Source: an uncultured Tolumonas sp. (GTDB taxonomy: Bacteria > Pseudomonadota > Gammaproteobacteria > Enterobacterales > Aeromonadaceae). Taken from it: 64,000 bases of DNA. The first letter of the stretch is position 1; every line of letters begins with the position of its first letter. Positions 17,790 to 26,281 of the stretch are shown here, one piece after another. The notes under the pieces were generated by a model. It was given only the letters and a program-made list of their open reading frames with translations. It ran no database searches and was not told the DNA's origin. Where the stretch lies: positions 930,001 through 994,000 of the forward strand of contig NZ_OY782757.1 of the NCBI RefSeq assembly GCF_963678185.1. Reading direction: 5' to 3'. Position numbers and translations under genes: made by a program.

Positions 17790-17871
17790 GCATAACAAGG
17801 CGTTCAAACCCGTTCGCGCTACGCCGCTCACTGGACGGCACTACGTGCCGCCGTTTAACTTGAAGTTAGCT
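17790..17871 (+). repeat. attC2 (class III, long variant)
   Basis: 82 bp; cores gcataac and gttagct. Five bases longer than the usual 77 because the inner arm reads CGCGCTACGCCGC. Confidence 0.9.
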
Positions 17872-17886
17872 TTCTACGAGAACATA

Positions 17887-18438
17887 ATGAGCATTGAATT
17901 AATACTACAAACAGTATTACCCAGCATCGTATTAACCTTAGCGCTTTTAATATTTAAAAATTTTATAGGCATTTATCTATCAGAAAAAGGTAAAAACTTA
18001 GCACAAAAAGAAGATATTGAATCTATAACCAGAATTATAGAAAGCGTGAAAGCTGAACATGCCGAATTATCAGAACAAATCAAGATCTATCAACAACTAA
18101 GGATGGCATCAATTGATACTAGAATAAAGGCACATCAAGAGGCTTTTTCATGGTGGTCAAAGATCACAAAATCCGATGATGCTGAAGTTGATAACTTATT
18201 AGAGCAATCCGCAGCATGGTGGAGCGACAACTGCCTTTATCTTGAATATGAAGTTAGAATAGAATTTATTAATTTTCTTAGCAATAAAAAACAATTTATT
18301 ATTGCCAGAAACAATGGTAATTATGATTTACAAACATCCATATTCAATAAATTAGATTGCTTACCAAAATCCATTTACAAAGCGATACAACTTCCAGAGA
18401 TAACTAATTTCGAGTTAAAGAAAATAAAAGAAAGCTAA
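17887..18438 (+). CDS. membrane-anchored coiled-coil protein
   Basis: A 183-residue protein: one N-terminal membrane helix (about residues 6-28), then the motif YLSEKGKNLAQKEDIESIT that begins a helical coiled-coil (30-75), then an acidic cytoplasmic domain. The anchor plus KGKNLA-KEDI element recurs in uncharacterised bacterial proteins often found in accessory regions. Its stop codon lies inside the left core of attC3. Single gene in its cassette. Function unknown; a membrane-tethered sensor or effector is only a guess. Confidence 0.65.
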   Translation: MSIELILQTVLPSIVLTLALLIFKNFIGIYLSEKGKNLAQKEDIESITRIIESVKAEHAELSEQIKIYQQLRMASIDTRIKAHQEAFSWWSKITKSDDAEVDNLLEQSAAWWSDNCLYLEYEVRIEFINFLSNKKQFIIARNNGNYDLQTSIFNKLDCLPKSIYKAIQLPEITNFELKKIKES

Positions 18439-18509
18439 CAAATAATTCAAACCCGTTCGCGTTGCTCACTGGACGGCACTGCGTGCCGCCGTTTAATTAG
18501 AAGTTAGGT
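18433..18509 (+). repeat. attC3 (class III)
   Basis: 77 bp; cores agctaac and gttaggt. The TAA stop of the preceding gene is within the left core. Confidence 0.92.
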
Positions 18510-18914
18510 AATAAAAACTGATTCCGTTTTTGTGGCGAATTTGAGCCCTAGAGCGGCTAGTTCCGCAGGTCCAGTGTTGTTAACGGCTCACTATCGGCGA
18601 GTGGGTTGCCTCGCGCAACACATGCGTTCGAGTGAAATGGTAAACTGAAAGACTGCACGGGCCGTGTCTTCGGCAACCATCAACGCCGTCGGTGTGTGTT
18701 CCTAAGCGGCTCATCGTTTGGCCGCAGTGTTTTTTGCGCCCACTACCCGCTCGTTAAATGAAAATGTCTGAATGTTCAGCAAATTTTGCTACATCAATAT
18801 TGTCGGCGAGTAATTCCAAGCGGTGGTTTGAAGCTGGCGCAATGAAAACTGTAAGTCCGTGGCACCAGTTATCAAATTTTGTTGTTGATAAGAAATGAAG
18901 TTTTCTTTGTTCAT
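18510..18914 (+). mobile_element. ORF-less cassette, family A-long copy 1
   Basis: 405 bp between attC3 and attC4. Carries the GGTTGCC...GGCAACC pair and the extra ~97-bp module that A-short copies lack. No conserved ORF. Confidence 0.85.
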
Positions 18915-18991
18915 ACCTAACAACAAATTCAAACCCGTTCGCTTCGCTCACTGGACGGCACTACGTGCCGCCGTTTAATTAAAAGTTATGC
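18915..18991 (+). repeat. attC4 (class III)
   Basis: 77 bp; cores acctaac and gttatgc; apex arms cggcac/gtgccg. Confidence 0.92.
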
Positions 18992-19083
18992 CTAAGAGCG
19001 CTCGTTGATTAAATTTCAGATAAAATTTTTAGAATTTAAAGGCTAATTCTGGCTGAAAATTTATCCCAGCCAGCGATATTTGA

Positions 19084-19392
19084 TTATTCGTTACGCGGGC
19101 CATCCTCAATGTGCGTTATCACGCCATTTTCGACGGTTACCAACGCCATGAATTTATCTTTTCCCATATCAATGGTGAAAATCTCACCTGTCTGAACAAC
19201 AGATTTTGTGCCATTTTCATTCTTTGTGACGGTTGTTTTGACATCTGTGCTTATCGGTGTGCCACATTTCATCAGCATTTCTGATTTGGCATCTCCTACC
19301 GAAATGATTGAACTACCACACCGCATTGCCCCTTCTGCCAATACAGACGTTGAGACCAGCATTCCAACCAGCAATAACCCGATTTTTTTCAT
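19084..19392 (-). CDS. DUF2845-like secreted protein (antisense cassette gene)
   Basis: A 102-residue protein with a signal peptide (MKKIGLLLVGMLVSTSVLA), then MRCGSSIISVGDAKSEMLMKCG, the CG...G(D/E)...CG pattern of DUF2845. Probably periplasmic. It is read against the array direction, one of only two such cassettes here, so it must carry its own promoter, expected in 19393-19685. Part of that upstream stretch (19551-19616) resembles the tail of the Nudix cassette. Role unknown. Confidence 0.8.
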   Translation of the reverse strand: MKKIGLLLVGMLVSTSVLAEGAMRCGSSIISVGDAKSEMLMKCGTPISTDVKTTVTKNENGTKSVVQTGEIFTIDMGKDKFMALVTVENGVITHIEDGPRNE

Positions 19393-19550
19393 TATTGTTC
19401 CAATAAGTTGATCATTTGACGCTGACATTTATAGGCTTTAATTTCATAAAAGAAAACTCAAATGAATCAATTTTTATCCGTTATCGCCCAGAAACTTACA
19501 AAAAATATAAGGCTATTTATCATCAGGTTTCATTTGCCAACAAAAGCGTC

Positions 19551-19616
19551 ATTCGGCATCATAAAAATATGTTAATGACATTAAGCTTACTGTGTTTTGG
19601 CATCCGGCGCGTCAAT
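19551..19616. repeat. shared non-coding module, copy in DUF2845 cassette
   Basis: CATTCGGCATCAT, a ~36-nt spacer, GGCATC and a GTGCGGTAGC element occur in the same order as in 28670-28750 and 44010-44105. Here it is upstream of the minus-strand gene; there it is downstream of + strand genes. Confidence 0.55.
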
Positions 19617-19685
19617 AGTCGGTGCGGTAGCTTTTTCTCATTTATGCCTGACATTAGCAGCATTACAAACATTAAGAGCAAAAGC

Positions 19686-19770
19686 GCATAACAAGGCGTT
19701 CAACGCCGTTCGCGTTGCTCACTGGACCTCAACCGCTACGCGATTTCGGCCCGTTAACTTAAAGTTAGCT
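19686..19770 (+). repeat. attC5 (diverged class III)
   Basis: 85 bp; cores gcataac and gttagct. The apex arms differ from other class III sites (ctcaaccgctacgcgattt replaces the usual cggcac arms), suggesting a different source. Confidence 0.82.
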
Positions 19771-19785
19771 GCTAAGGAAATACAG

Positions 19786-20639
19786 ATGGCCATTCAAAAG
19801 ATAATAACTGAGCCACTTAATGAGTTTTGGTCATTTATATCACCTCTTAGTGATTTAATTGATAGCTTAGAAACTCCTGTATTTAGAGGTCACGCTGATT
19901 CCGAATGGAAGCTTATTCCATCAGCATTGCGTATAAACATCTCTGAGAAATACATCCATAAATGCCAGCATAAAAACAAATTAGATAGAATAATACTGTT
20001 TGAATATTTTTTGTTATTAGATTATTTAGATGAGGTTGGATTAAATACACCATATGATTCTGCACATTTTAGATAATTAATGAATTTTACGTATTTTACA
20101 AATGAATATGCAACAAACTAACCTAAGTGGCCATCATATGAATATCTACCTCTATTGGCTTTGGCCCAACATCATGGCATTCCAACGCGGTTATTAGATG
20201 TCACTAAAAATCCCATAACAGCTGCATATTTTGCAGCATCACAATCTTGCAAACTGAGTAATTCATCTGGCTATTTATGCGTATGAATTTTAGATTCAAC
20301 TAAATTAAAAAAAGAATGTCCAGAAATAGAGTATTTGACTCAAAGTGGCATTGTAAGCCATAACCTTACCGCACAAAAGGTGCATTTTTATTATCTCGTA
20401 GAAAAATTAGCTCTTACCATAAGATGAATGAGCAAAATGATGATATGCAAGAAATTTTAGAGAAAAATTCATCTATTCTTGCCTATAAGGTTTTATTACC
20501 TAACAAACTTGCGGGTGATTTATTAATCCTATGTAATAAATTTAATATTTCTGCTGCTACGTTATTTCTTGGTTACAATGGTTCAGAAAAAGCAGTTTTA
20601 GACTTTCGCCGGGCAAAAATTAGATCAGGCAAACTGTAA
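19786..20639 (+). pseudogene. FRG-domain protein, disrupted
   Basis: Begins MAIQKIITEPLNEFWSF behind an AAGGA site and reads VFRGHADSEWKLIPS (FRG motif). In the same frame it meets TAA at 20074, TAA at 20119 and TGA near 20284, yet family motifs continue between the stops: QHHGIPTRLLDVTKNPITAA. The last part (20424-20639, ending LFLGYNGSEKAVLDF) is in another frame. Three nonsense codons plus a frameshift mean it is dead as one protein. FRG proteins are often linked to abortive infection or toxin function. Compare the intact one at 26817. Confidence 0.8.
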
Positions 20640-20643
20640 TAGC

Positions 20644-20703
20644 AGCTAACAAGATTTTAATGTCGGATGGCACTATGTGCCACCGCATAAAACAAAGTTA
20701 GGT
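20644..20703 (+). repeat. attC6 (class II)
   Basis: 60 bp; cores agctaac and gttaggt; apex arms ggcac/gtgcc. Confidence 0.92.
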
Positions 20704-20743
20704 TTTTCGATGAAGGAATATAAAATAACAACTGGAATAGAAT

Positions 20744-21244
20744 ATGACCCTAAAAGAGATAAATGATTCCATTAGCTCGATTAGTTCCATTCTTGGAATT
20801 ATTGGATTTTTTTTGGCTATCTATACAAGCCTACCAACGATTACCAATAGCTACTCCAAATACAGCAATAGGAAAGTACAAAAACAACTAAGTAAAATCG
20901 AAAAATCGATAGCAGAACATAAAAAATTAAACACCAATCTAAACTATTTAATTGTTTATTCATTCAGGTATTTAACTTTTATACTAACACCAATACTTTT
21001 TTCATCTGTTTTTTCTTCGATAACTTTTAATATATTCGAAATTACGATAGTTAACTCTATAATTATGTTGCCATTGATATGGTGCGCAGGATACGGTACT
21101 GGCTCAATATTCAGATCTTACCGTTTTATATCAGACAAAGATGGCTCTTTGAAAAAACTTACAGAAAGTAGAGAAAAAATATTAGAGAAAATTGAAAAAA
21201 TTGAGAAAAACAGATTAAATAAAAACGCTGATTTAGAAAATTAA
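20744..21244 (+). CDS. membrane protein of unknown function
   Basis: A 166-residue protein with an N-terminal helix (about 13-32), a basic middle part (SKYSNRKVQKQLSKIEKSI), two more membrane helices (about 68-90 and 93-120) and a lysine/glutamate-rich C-terminal coiled coil (140-166). No family recognised. It shares its cassette with a 370-bp tail holding a perfect inverted repeat. Function unknown. Confidence 0.6.
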   Translation: MTLKEINDSISSISSILGIIGFFLAIYTSLPTITNSYSKYSNRKVQKQLSKIEKSIAEHKKLNTNLNYLIVYSFRYLTFILTPILFSSVFSSITFNIFEITIVNSIIMLPLIWCAGYGTGSIFRSYRFISDKDGSLKKLTESREKILEKIEKIEKNRLNKNADLEN

Positions 21245-21324
21245 ACTATAGTTTATTATAATTTATATGGTTGTTATGAGTATAATGTCCGAACCAATAC
21301 AGACTCAAACTTGACTTTTCTCAC

Positions 21325-21400
21325 TGGGTGTGATAGGCTTAAAAGCGTTTTTAACGAAGTTGAAAATGATAAGTTTACTGATTTAAGCCTATCACACCCA
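21325..21400. repeat. perfect 19-bp inverted repeat
   Basis: Arms 21325-21343 and 21382-21400 are exact reverse complements (TGGGTGTGATAGGCTTAAA and its complement), separated by 38 nt. No T-run follows. It lies between the membrane-protein gene and attC7 and produces look-alike short ORFs on both strands that I do not accept as genes. Confidence 0.9.
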
Positions 21401-21627
21401 CGCGTCAATTTTATTTTTATTCTTTTTATAAAAAATTTACTTGCTTTTGCCTTATTAAAAAGGCCACACATTTTCTTTAATTTAAGAAAGTTAAGCTTAT
21501 GTTTTCTAATATTTTTACTCATAATTAAAACCTCTACAAATATATATGATGGGATTATATCGAATATAATTTTACCATATTTAATATCAAGACTATATAA
21601 AAATCCAAATAACAGTTAAAAATCAAA

Positions 21628-21683
21628 ACCTAACAAAAAATTAATGTGGGACCACTTCGTGGCCCCATAATTCGAAGTTAGCT
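21628..21683 (+). repeat. attC7 (class I)
   Basis: 56 bp; cores acctaac and gttagct; apex arms ccac/gtgg. Confidence 0.92.
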
Positions 21684-21703
21684 GCCTAATGGTATATTAA
21701 GTG

Positions 21704-22543
21704 ATGATTGAAACCTTCAAAAAAATACTTGACGCCAAAGCTCCGAAAGGAAGACAAAAAGAACAGTTCATTCAAGATTACATGGAAGAACACTCTGAAT
21801 TTATTCCCACACCAGGACTAGAAAATCACCGACTTCACTTCTCATCGGTAATATCTAAATTTCCTATAGACGTTTCCTTGATTTGTGACTATGCCTATAT
21901 AACAAAAAGCTCGATAAAGTGGAAAATTTATTTTGTTGAGTTAGAGAAACCAGAAAAGAAAATATTCAAGGAGTCAAAAGGACAAATTGGATTCACTTCA
22001 GAGTTTAATGAGGCGGTCTCTCAAATTCGCTCATGGAAAATATTTGCTCGTAGTTCATCCCACTCAATAAAACAGCGTCTTCTTCCCTTGTTAAAACCGA
22101 GTATCATGGCAGGGAATGAAATCGAATACTGTTATGTACTCGTATATGGTAGAAATAGCGAGTACCAAAACAATCAAAAAAAACGCTCAACTCTTTCTGA
22201 GTTTATGAGTTCAGAAGGAATTAAATTTTATACCTATGACAGTATAATTAGTGAAATTGAGGCTTCAAGCCCAGAAAAAAAGAATATAATGCGGCTATCC
22301 AAAGCTGGATACTCTTTCAAACATCTACATTGTACACCGGCCAATCTGTTTGCTTACATGACATCTGAAGAATTCACTTTATCTGATGAGCAGAGTGATC
22401 TATTAAACTCGTGGGGATATCAGATTAATGAATGGAAAAATGGCCATCAGCTTACTTTAAATTCAAAGTGTGTTGCAGAAAGTCCAGATATTTTGGCCGA
22501 GCAAATTCTTCAATCAATATCCCATAGATATAACGGCAGCTAA
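21704..22543 (+). CDS. Shedu-type anti-phage nuclease (DUF4263-like)
   Basis: A 279-residue protein. The central part has the Shedu/DUF4263 pattern: a strand with Asp (SLICDYAYI, residues 58-66), then WKIYFVELEKPEKKIF (73-88) carrying the E-x-E/K catalytic strand, then a helix with SQIRSWKIF (106-114) supplying the conserved Gln. This is a PD-(D/E)XK-like nuclease fold; single-gene Shedu proteins protect against phage. The N-terminal helix and a C-terminal domain (180-279) are of unknown role. A GTG at 21701 is an alternative start. The stop lies within attC8. Confidence 0.72.
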   Translation: MIETFKKILDAKAPKGRQKEQFIQDYMEEHSEFIPTPGLENHRLHFSSVISKFPIDVSLICDYAYITKSSIKWKIYFVELEKPEKKIFKESKGQIGFTSEFNEAVSQIRSWKIFARSSSHSIKQRLLPLLKPSIMAGNEIEYCYVLVYGRNSEYQNNQKKRSTLSEFMSSEGIKFYTYDSIISEIEASSPEKKNIMRLSKAGYSFKHLHCTPANLFAYMTSEEFTLSDEQSDLLNSWGYQINEWKNGHQLTLNSKCVAESPDILAEQILQSISHRYNGS

Positions 22544-22595
22544 CAAAAACTTAATGTGGGACGGTTTTCAACCGCCCCATAAGTAAAAGTTAGGT
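22538..22595 (+). repeat. attC8 (class I)
   Basis: 58 bp; cores agctaac and gttaggt; apex arms cggtt/aaccg. Contains the stop codon of the Shedu-like gene. Confidence 0.92.
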
Positions 22596-22904
22596 AATAA
22601 AAGCGGCGTCATTGTTGGCGGCGAATTCAAGCCTTAAAGCAGTTAGTTCCGCAGGTCCAGTGGTGTTTACGGCTCACTTCCTGAGCGTGGGTTGCCTCGC
22701 GTAACACATGAATTCACGTGAAGTGGCAAACTGAAAACCTGCACTGGTTACGTGTCGGCAACCATCAACACTGTCAGTGTGTACGCCTAAAGCGGCTCAT
22801 CATCGAGGCGCAGTTGTTTGAATCAGGCGCAGTAAAAATTGAAAGTCCGTGGTTCCAGTTAGCCAGTTTTGTTGTTGATAAGAAATGACGTTTTCTTTGT
22901 TCAT
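22596..22904 (+). mobile_element. ORF-less cassette, family A-short copy 1
   Basis: 309 bp. GGTTGCC at 22690-22696 can pair with GGCAACC at 22757-22763. No conserved ORF. Confidence 0.85.
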
Positions 22905-22981
22905 ACCTAACAACTAATTCAAACCCGTTCGCTTCGCTCACTGGACGGCACTGCGTGCCGCCGTTTAATTAAAAGTTAGGT
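22905..22981 (+). repeat. attC9 (class III)
   Basis: 77 bp; cores acctaac and gttaggt. Separates two consecutive family A cassettes. Confidence 0.92.
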
Positions 22982-23290
22982 AATAAAAACGGCTTTATTG
23001 GTGGCGGCGAATTCGAGCCCTAAAACGGCCGTGCAGATGGTCCAGTGGTTTTTACGGCTCACTACCTGAGCGTGGGTTGCCTCGCGCAACACATGAATTC
23101 ACGTTGATTAGGCAAACTGAAAGCCTGCACAGGTTACGTTTCGGCAACCATCGGCGCCGTCAGTGTGTACGCCTAAAGAGGCTCATCATCGGGGCCTGGT
23201 TGTTTGACGCTGGCGCAGTGAACACTGAAAGTCCGTGGAACCAATTAGCCAGCCTGTTGGTTGCTAATAAACTGCTTTTTCTTTGTTCAT
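22982..23290 (+). mobile_element. ORF-less cassette, family A-short copy 2
   Basis: 309 bp. Closely related to the copies at 31108 and 59655, with the same 3' segment (GCCAGCCTGTTGGTTGCTAA) and the same class IV attC after it. Confidence 0.85.
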
Positions 23291-23350
23291 ACCTAACAAA
23301 AATTTAAAGTTGGACAGCACTACGTGCTGCCACTTAAATCGAAGTTATGC
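23291..23350 (+). repeat. attC10 (class IV)
   Basis: 60 bp; cores acctaac and gttatgc; apex arms cagcac/gtgctg. Confidence 0.92.
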
Positions 23351-23640
23351 AGTTTTTAATTTGCTGGTAGTTTTGTGGGGAATTCGAGTTTTAAAGCGGT
23401 GTTGGCTGCGAGTTCCGTGTTGTTTACGGCTCACTACCGAGAGTGGTGCCCGCTCATAATACGCCAAACAATTTCAGCCGTGAGCTTCAGCAAATTCGGC
23501 AAGGCGATTATGAGCTTCTGCACATCAATGCCGCCGTGGGTAATTCCTTACAACCCTGTTTTCTATTTGCAGCGTTGAATTTTAGCCCGTGAAATCAGTC
23601 GTTGCTTCCGAGGTGAAATCCGGTTCATTTTTTCAATACT
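23351..23640 (+). mobile_element. ORF-less cassette, family B copy 2
   Basis: 290 bp. Stem GCTCATAAT (23452-23460) with ATTATGAGC (23517-23525): one base pair changed on both sides compared with copy 1. Confidence 0.86.
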
Positions 23641-23717
23641 GCATAACAAAAAGTTCAAACCCGTTCGCTTTGCTCACTGGACGGCACTACGTGCCGCCGT
23701 TTAACTAAAAGTTAGGC
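23641..23717 (+). repeat. attC11 (class III)
   Basis: 77 bp; cores gcataac and gttaggc. Family B copies are always closed by this kind of site. Confidence 0.92.
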
Positions 23718-23763
23718 CTTCTCTTCTCAACATCGATGTTCTTAAATTAAATATTAAATAAAT

Positions 23764-24420
23764 ATGAAACATGAAACCTTTAATACATTCATATCACTCT
23801 TGAGTCTGACGGTAGCTTGCATAACTGCATGGTTTCAATTTGCACCGCAAGAAGATAGCTTAGATGTAAATATACAAAATATTGATATTGATAAATACGC
23901 ATTTACATTAGTAGAAAACTTTCAATTACCCAAAGATGTCCCACATCCAATCTTCCCGCAAGATAGGCTTGCAGGACCAGCTTTCTGGGCAATGACTATC
24001 TATAACAAAATAGATCGAACAATTACTGTCAAGGATATACACACCTATTTGAATACACAAAACGGCGGTATTGCTTGGTATAGCAATATGAATGTTCATT
24101 TATATGATCGCAATTTAAAGAATTTGATGTTACCTATATCAATCAAAGCTCACGAAGCTGAATCAATAATCATTAGTCTAAATATTCCTGTTTCTAATGA
24201 TTTTGCTGAACAATGTTTTTTCACAAAGTCATTTAAATCAATTCAAGATTGCTACTTTCATAAAGGGATAGACCTTTTTGGTAACAAAGTAAGCCAAAAT
24301 GAATATGGCATAACAACCTGGAAGCAGGTGAATCTCACACCAAGATTTACCGCAAACATTACAACAGGTGAAAATAACGAGTTTTCGAAAAAGTTTTCCT
24401 TTTTCCAATCAAGTTTATAG
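23764..24420 (+). CDS. membrane-anchored protein of unknown function
   Basis: A 218-residue protein with one N-terminal membrane helix (about residues 8-27) followed by a soluble, beta-rich domain with two cysteines (QCFFTKSFKSIQDCYF) that might form a disulfide if periplasmic. The orientation (few positive residues before the helix) is ambiguous. I do not recognise a family. Single gene of its cassette, closed by attC12. Confidence 0.6.
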   Translation: MKHETFNTFISLLSLTVACITAWFQFAPQEDSLDVNIQNIDIDKYAFTLVENFQLPKDVPHPIFPQDRLAGPAFWAMTIYNKIDRTITVKDIHTYLNTQNGGIAWYSNMNVHLYDRNLKNLMLPISIKAHEAESIIISLNIPVSNDFAEQCFFTKSFKSIQDCYFHKGIDLFGNKVSQNEYGITTWKQVNLTPRFTANITTGENNEFSKKFSFFQSSL

Positions 24421-24428
24421 CAATAGAA

Positions 24429-24483
24429 GCCTAACAAAAACTTGGTGTGGGATGCTTACGCACCCCACAAGTAAAAGTTATGT
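24429..24483 (+). repeat. attC12 (class I)
   Basis: 55 bp; cores gcctaac and gttatgt; apex atgcttacgcac, one base shorter than most class I sites. Confidence 0.9.
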
Positions 24484-24654
24484 GATTAGTTGATTCAGTA
24501 TTTGTGTGCCAGCACAACCACGTAAAAAGCAATTTCATATTTATAACTATCTGATTTACTTAGTTTGTCATGTTCGTGTCGTAGAGATGTCGTCACACCA
24601 GCTTCTTGTTTTGTCTCATAGTTTCAGTCGAACACCAGAGACAGAGGGATAACA

Positions 24655-25131
24655 ATGATTGTTCGTAAATTAAGACTTCAACGTGGTTGGTCTCAAGATC
24701 AACTCGCTCAACTGAGTGGCCTCAGCATTCGTACTATTCAGCGAATTGAACGCGGTCAAACTCCAGGTCTTGATTCATTAAAATCACTGGCGGCTGTTTT
24801 TGATGTTCATGTCACTGAACTACAAATGGAGAATGACATGACTCAAGAAAATCAGACAACTCAACTTGATGAGACAGAACAGAAAGCAATTGAATATGTG
24901 CGAGACATTAAAGGGTTTTATTCTCACGTCATAAAATATGTCGTTGTTATTTCTATCTTGTTTATCATCAATTTCACTACCGACCGTAGCTATATTTGGG
25001 CTTGGTGGCCGATGCTTGGCTGGGGCATTGGTGTTTTATCACATGGATTAAATGTGTTTGAAGTGTTTCATTTCTTTAGCCCTGCTTGGGAAAAACGGCA
25101 GATCGAAAAACGCCTTGGCAGAAAACTGTAA
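24655..25131 (+). CDS. XRE-family regulator with 2TM domain, copy 1
   Basis: A 158-residue protein: an N-terminal XRE helix-turn-helix (residues 1-56; WSQDQLAQLSGLSIRTIQRI) joined by a linker (60-80) to a 2TM domain with helices about 92-108 and 113-132 and a conserved FHFFSPAWEKRQIEKRLG tail. HTH-2TM proteins are probable membrane-tethered repressors. The 52598 copy encodes the identical protein with 12 silent differences. Its 170-bp leader is nearly invariant between copies and probably contains the promoter. Confidence 0.85.
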   Translation: MIVRKLRLQRGWSQDQLAQLSGLSIRTIQRIERGQTPGLDSLKSLAAVFDVHVTELQMENDMTQENQTTQLDETEQKAIEYVRDIKGFYSHVIKYVVVISILFIINFTTDRSYIWAWWPMLGWGIGVLSHGLNVFEVFHFFSPAWEKRQIEKRLGRKL

Positions 25132-25136
25132 AAATC

Positions 25137-25192
25137 ACATAACAAAAAATTAATGTGGGACCACTTCGTGGCCCCATAATTCGAAGTTAGGT
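25137..25192 (+). repeat. attC13 (class I)
   Basis: 56 bp; cores acataac and gttaggt; arms ccac/gtgg. The same attC type follows the second XRE-2TM copy. Confidence 0.92.
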
Positions 25193-25216
25193 TTGTAGGC
25201 GTTTACAGAGGTATAT

Positions 25217-25798
25217 ATGACATCCAATTCCCTTAATAATAAAAAGCAAACAATAATAGGATTTATACTTCTAAGTATAACCATTTATATTTGTTACCTT
25301 TTTATCACAAAAATATGGTCGATATTTTCCTCAATAAATCCTACCCTTGGTGCTGGACTTATTGCAGCATCAGGAACGATCGTTGTAACACTAATATCAG
25401 TCTTGGTTTCTAAACATTTAGAACGGAAAGCTCACATACTATCGCATCTTCGAGAGAAAAAAGTTCCCACATATGAAAAGATAATTGAATTTATATTCAG
25501 AATAACATTCTCTGAAAAAATTGGGAAAACACAGCCAACCGAAGCAGAAATGATTAAATTCATGGCTGAAATAACTCAAGAGCTTGTCATTTGGGGTTCT
25601 GATGAAATGATTGATGCATTTTATAAATTCAGAATGAAAAGTATTGAAAATGCAAGCGGAGTGCAACAATCTCCTCATGAAATCTTATTTACAGTCGAAA
25701 GCCTACTTTTAGCCATTCGTAAAGACTTGGGACATCAGAACAAAAATATGCCAAAAGGCAAATTATTAGGATTATTCATTAATGATGTCATCATATAA
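25217..25798 (+). CDS. two-helix membrane protein with cytoplasmic helical domain
   Basis: A 193-residue protein. Two membrane helices (about 12-33 and 42-63) with NPTLGAGLIAASGTIVVTLI between, then SKHLERKAHILSHLREKKVPTYEKIIEFIF and a helical domain containing TQELVIWGSDEMIDAFYKFR. This layout is a widespread uncharacterised family in genomic islands; I know no assigned function. Single gene of its cassette. Confidence 0.68.
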   Translation: MTSNSLNNKKQTIIGFILLSITIYICYLFITKIWSIFSSINPTLGAGLIAASGTIVVTLISVLVSKHLERKAHILSHLREKKVPTYEKIIEFIFRITFSEKIGKTQPTEAEMIKFMAEITQELVIWGSDEMIDAFYKFRMKSIENASGVQQSPHEILFTVESLLLAIRKDLGHQNKNMPKGKLLGLFINDVII

Positions 25799-25803
25799 AA
25801 CAA

Positions 25804-25859
25804 ACCTAACAAAAAATTAATGTGGGACCACTTCGTGGCCCCATAATTCGAAGTTAGGT
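25804..25859 (+). repeat. attC14 (class I)
   Basis: 56 bp; cores acctaac and gttaggt; arms ccac/gtgg. Confidence 0.92.
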
Positions 25860-25876
25860 AAACTCGGAGAGTCTCC

Positions 25877-26269
25877 ATGTTTTCACATATATTCGTCGGT
25901 GTTACTGATTTTGATAAGGCGTTGGCTTTCTATAATCCTCTGATGAATGTGTTAGGTGTAGAACCCAGATTTTGTGATAAAACCCGACCATGGGCTGGTT
26001 GGCAATCAGATCCTGACCCAAGACCACTTTTTCTAATTGGCAAACCGTACAATCAATTACCTCATGAATGCGGTAACGGTCAGATGGTTGCATTTTCTGC
26101 TGACACCCGCGCTATTGTTGATGAAGCCTATGCCGTTGCATTAGCCCATGGAGGGTCATCTGAGGGAGCTCCGAGTCTTCGTTCCGAATATCATGAGCAT
26201 TATTACGGCGCCTATTTCCGCAACCCAGATGGGAACAAATTATGTGTCGTCTGCCATAAGTCTTATTAA
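25877..26269 (+). CDS. VOC (glyoxalase/bleomycin resistance) family protein
   Basis: A 130-residue single-module VOC protein: MFSHIFVGVTDFDKALAFYNPLMNVLG opens the first beta-alpha-beta unit and the C-terminal YYGAYFRNPDGNKLCVVCH is the typical closing strand with a metal-ligand Glu/His position replaced by Cys/His. Members are dioxygenases, glyoxalases or drug-binding resistance proteins. First gene of a two-gene cassette, 12 bp before a GNAT gene, behind GGAGAG. Confidence 0.85.
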   Translation: MFSHIFVGVTDFDKALAFYNPLMNVLGVEPRFCDKTRPWAGWQSDPDPRPLFLIGKPYNQLPHECGNGQMVAFSADTRAIVDEAYAVALAHGGSSEGAPSLRSEYHEHYYGAYFRNPDGNKLCVVCHKSY

Positions 26270-26281
26270 GAAGTAGTCACT

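Noticed and set aside
21274..21619. Overlapping ORFs on both strands around the inverted repeat
   Set aside because: Their apparent similarity (GCDRLKS on both strands) is caused by the inverted repeat itself; no ribosome binding sites.
23077..23307. Short ORF of about 76 codons (MPRATHEF...) in several family A cassettes
   Set aside because: The frame is open in only some copies, breaks in others by indels, has no ribosome binding site, and other frames and the opposite strand are open in other copies. Length conservation is better explained by a non-coding element.
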